DNA of 64,000 nt from Ruminococcus sp. (GTDB lineage: Bacteria; Bacillota; Clostridia; Oscillospirales; Acutalibacteraceae). A program made the position numbers and the translations under genes. The stretch lies in assembly GCA_017416065.1 (NCBI GenBank), contig JAFQDM010000012.1, forward strand, positions 1 through 64,000, written 5' to 3'. How positions within the stretch are numbered: position 1 is the first letter of the stretch; the number at the start of each line of letters is the position of its first letter. The notes under the pieces were generated by a model, which searched no databases, was not told where the DNA came from, and saw nothing but the letters and a program-made list of their open reading frames with translations. Of this stretch, positions 62,061-64,000 are shown piece by piece.

Positions 62061-62542
62061 GTGAATCGATTTATATATGTGCAGGCTCCCTGTGCTGTAC
62101 TCTTTTGATATGTTCAATTCTCAGAGTGATATCTCCATCCGGCTCAACTCAAAAAATAATGTCTGTGGTTATTTGTGTTTTCTCATTGTGCTGTTTGGTT
62201 TCGCCTGTTTATGAATTTGTGAGTAATATAAAGCTTAATTACACACAGAAATATGCGAAGGATGCCGTGTCCGACAATTTTGAAGCTGATTATGATAAGG
62301 CGGTTTTAAAGCAAACGGCAGAATATATTAATGCATATGTATATAAATTGCTTGAATCCTGTTCTGCAGAAAATGCAAAGATTGAAACAATATTATCTTC
62401 TGATGACAAGAAAGGAATATATATATCGGGGATGAACATATATTTGAACGGAAACGAAAACGTAAATATAAAGAAGATAAGCGATGCAGTGTTCTCTGCA
62501 ACAGGAGTTAAACCAAATATAACGGAGTATAAATATGGATGA
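62057..62542 (+). CDS. spoIIIAF: Stage III sporulation protein AF (TTG start)
   Basis: A 161-residue protein. Two N-terminal membrane helices (residues 5-25 and 35-52, with RVISPSGSTQKIM between) are followed by a soluble ring-building-type domain (GIYISGMNIYLN; IKKISDAVFSATGVKP). The TTG at 62057 is chosen because AGGAGG (62042-62047) lies nine bases upstream and it gives the family start LSESIYICAG; no ATG or GTG sits between. It overlaps spoIIIAE by four bases and spoIIIAG by eight. Confidence 0.9.
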   Translation: MSESIYICAGSLCCTLLICSILRVISPSGSTQKIMSVVICVFSLCCLVSPVYEFVSNIKLNYTQKYAKDAVSDNFEADYDKAVLKQTAEYINAYVYKLLESCSAENAKIETILSSDDKKGIYISGMNIYLNGNENVNIKKISDAVFSATGVKPNITEYKYG

Positions 62543-62972
62543 AAATAAAAGATTCGATCTTAAGGAGTTTATATCCTCTGATAAAGGCAGATACATCTTT
62601 GTCGCCATAGGAATTCTTGCAATGATTTTGATATTTATCGGAGGCAGAAGCGATGGTAAGGAGGATGTAGACGCAGACTCATTTGATACCAAGGTGTATC
62701 ATACAGAACTTACTCAGAATATAAAGTCTATGGTTGAAAGTGTGGAGGGAGCAGGAAATGCAAAGGTAATGCTTACTCTGGAGGATTCGTACGAATTCGT
62801 TTATCTTGAGGACGGACGAACCCTGCAAAAAGTGAATGAGCCCACCATCAGAGGCGTGGTTGTTGCTTGTGAAGGCGGCTCTTCTGCCGTAGTTTCGGCA
62901 AAAATAACGGAACTTCTGACCACGGTACTAAATGTTTCAAGTGCAAAGGTCTGTGTTTCAAAATTAACATAA
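62535..62972 (+). CDS. spoIIIAG: Stage III sporulation protein AG (short form)
   Basis: A 145-residue protein with one membrane segment (about 19-37, YIFVAIGILAMILIFIGG) and an extracytoplasmic ring-building domain (LTQNIKSMVESVEGAGNAKV; GVVVACEGGSSAVVSAKITELL). B. subtilis SpoIIIAG is about 229 residues. Here the region between the first strands and GVVVACEGG is only about 30 residues, so the large beta insertion of the B. subtilis ring appears absent. The gene order fixes the identity. Confidence 0.92.
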   Translation: MDENKRFDLKEFISSDKGRYIFVAIGILAMILIFIGGRSDGKEDVDADSFDTKVYHTELTQNIKSMVESVEGAGNAKVMLTLEDSYEFVYLEDGRTLQKVNEPTIRGVVVACEGGSSAVVSAKITELLTTVLNVSSAKVCVSKLT

Positions 62973-62986
62973 TTCAGGAGGCAAAA

Positions 62987-63559
62987 ATGAAAATCAAAAA
63001 ACGTCATATTGTTTTGGCATCTCTGGTAATTGCATTGTCATCTGCGGTGTATCTGAATTGGCAATTGTCAGAACCTGGGACAAATAATGTCAGCAGTACA
63101 GGCAGAGAACTTGGTGCGGCAACCTATGTGAACAGCAAAGCTGATGCATCAACAGATGAAATGCAGGTCAGCGCAACTGCATCGGCACAGCAAGATGACC
63201 TTTCAAAGGAACAGGTTGAATTCTTTGCGTCATCACGTGCTGAGCGTCAGCGAACACAGGATGAGATGATAACCCTGTCCAAACAGATTCTTGAGTTGGC
63301 TGATTCATCTGACGAGGCAAAGGAAGAGGCGGCAGAACAGCTGTCAAAAATTGAGGATATAATTCTCAGTCAGAACAGAATAGAAACTACAATAAAGGCT
63401 AAAGGCTATTCTGACTGTATTTGTTGTTTGTCTGAATCCTCCTGTACTATTATTGTTCCAAAGGATGAAATAAAGGAAAATTCTGTACTTATTATCAAAG
63501 ATTGTGTTGACGAGGTAACGGATCTTCCGTTTGAAAATATAAGTATAGTTGAAGCATAG
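62987..63559 (+). CDS. spoIIIAH: Stage III sporulation protein AH
   Basis: A 190-residue protein. The basic start KIKKRHIVLASLVIALSSAV forms one membrane helix. A linker with Ser/Ala/Thr-rich sequence precedes the helical and ring-forming EscJ-like domain (FFASSRAERQRTQDEMITLS; KGYSDCICCLSESSCTIIVP). SpoIIIAH docks to SpoIIQ across the intermembrane space. AGGAGG precedes the ATG. It is the last gene of the operon, followed by a terminator. Confidence 0.94.
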   Translation: MKIKKRHIVLASLVIALSSAVYLNWQLSEPGTNNVSSTGRELGAATYVNSKADASTDEMQVSATASAQQDDLSKEQVEFFASSRAERQRTQDEMITLSKQILELADSSDEAKEEAAEQLSKIEDIILSQNRIETTIKAKGYSDCICCLSESSCTIIVPKDEIKENSVLIIKDCVDEVTDLPFENISIVEA

Positions 63560-63561
63560 TT

Positions 63562-63597
63562 AGAAGCGGCACTTTTGTGTCGCTTCTTTTGCTGTTG
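63562..63597 (+). terminator. Intrinsic terminator of the spoIIIA operon
   Basis: An 11-bp stem AGAAGCGGCAC with its complement (63562-63572 with 63577-63587, one G-U) and a TTTT loop is followed by TTTGCTGTT. Confidence 0.8.
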
Positions 63598-63614
63598 ATT
63601 TGTGTAAGTTCTCA

Positions 63615-63642
63615 TTGCATTTTTTTTGATTTGTGATATAAT
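63615..63642 (+). promoter_or_regulatory. Promoter of nusB
   Basis: TTGCAT (63615-63620), 16 bases, TATAAT (63637-63642) with TGA before it (extended -10). The leader to the nusB start is about 34 bases. Confidence 0.75.
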
Positions 63643-63681
63643 TTACATTGGATTTTAATAACTTTGAATGGAGTGGAGCTT

Positions 63682-64000
63682 ATGAGCGATAATCAGAATC
63701 TTACTATGAATTCTCAGGAGGCAGAGTCTACCCCTGCAACGGATTTAACACAGGAGGATGCAGTTTTGAATCTCTCTGCAAATCGAAACAGTATTTCAAG
63801 GTATAAAAAGAGAGAGCAGGCTGTTCTTCTTTGCTTTGAGCGTTTGTTTACAGACAGTGATATAGACGAAATTGCAGACAACATCATAGACAGCAGAGAT
63901 GAATATCTCAGCGATTATGCAATAGAAACGGCAAAGAATATTGAGGACAAGCTTACATACATAGATGAAAAAATATCGTCTCATCTCTCAAAGGGATGGA
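63682..64000 (+). CDS. nusB: Transcription antitermination factor NusB (3' partial)
   Basis: The frame is open from the ATG at 63682 to the right edge (106 codons). The first about 38 residues are polar and low-complexity (Asn/Thr/Glu/Ser). The NusB fold then begins at SRYKKREQAVLLCFERLF, followed by DEYLSDYAIETAKNIEDKL and YIDEKISSHLSKGW, which match NusB helices in order. An N-terminal extension of this kind is unusual but the next Met would be inside the fold. GGAGTGGAG lies upstream. Its place after spoIIIAH is as in other Firmicutes, where accB/accC may intervene. The C-terminal half is outside the window. Confidence 0.9.
   Translation, partial: MSDNQNLTMNSQEAESTPATDLTQEDAVLNLSANRNSISRYKKREQAVLLCFERLFTDSDIDEIADNIIDSRDEYLSDYAIETAKNIEDKLTYIDEKISSHLSKGW

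Overview
The window looks like a chromosomal segment of a low-to-mid GC, Gram-positive, spore-forming anaerobe of the class Clostridia, most likely a Ruminococcus-like member of the Oscillospirales. The reasons are: a complete spoIIIAA-AH sporulation operon; the Firmicutes gene order yicC-remA-gmk-rpoZ-priA-def-fmt-rsmB-rlmN-prpC-prkC-rsgA; an IspH-ribosomal protein S1 fusion of the kind seen in Clostridia; two secreted proteins ending in dockerin modules, which point to gut cellulosome-type bacteria; strong AGGAGG ribosome sites; and sigma-A promoters with 17-bp spacers. No rRNA, CRISPR array, insertion sequence, integrase or phage gene was seen.

Layout. 1-7.1 kb: the tail of a gene, a DUF4358-like lipoprotein, the helicase pcrA, a cysteine-rich conserved protein and a fused ABC transporter. 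7.1-9.9 kb: a HAD phosphatase divergent from a DUF5685 / J-domain / membrane-protein operon whose first gene appears to start at CTG. 10-15.5 kb: a large secreted GH24 lysozyme with SH3b and Ig-like domains, proC, two membrane proteins (SpoIIM-like and DUF624-like) and a lipoprotein. 15.5-17.6 kb: a small SOS-controlled gene with two LexA-type boxes, and a phosphoglucomutase. 17.9-23.6 kb: a DUF5640-like membrane protein and two convergent dockerin proteins, one with a putative cysteine peptidase. 23.8-24.5 kb: yebC.

24.6-38.1 kb is a long housekeeping run for RNA turnover, nucleotide synthesis, replication restart, protein N-terminal processing, rRNA methylation, PASTA kinase/phosphatase signalling and ribosome assembly, ending with an HPr-kinase-like P-loop protein and a terminator. 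A tRNA-Ala(GGC) follows.

38.7-47.5 kb is the least ordinary region. It has a small membrane protein, an SPFH (YdjI-like) protein with C-terminal zinc ribbons, a DUF4428-type zinc-ribbon protein, a membrane protein, a TFIIB-type zinc-ribbon membrane protein (YdjG-like), a DUF6935-like protein, a lipoprotein and a small protein. From its own promoter follows a zinc-ribbon pseudokinase with PASTA domains. It resembles the B. subtilis ydjGHI membrane-stress module, but with no PspA and with extra zinc-ribbon partners.

47.5-58.8 kb: an XRE regulator divergent from a histidine phosphatase and a PHP phosphatase, an RpiR regulator, a flavoprotein, cmk-plsC-ispH/S1, a UPF0340 protein, an HD protein, ligA and a small DUF6440-like protein. 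58.9-63.6 kb: spoIIIAA-AH, followed by the start of nusB at the right edge.
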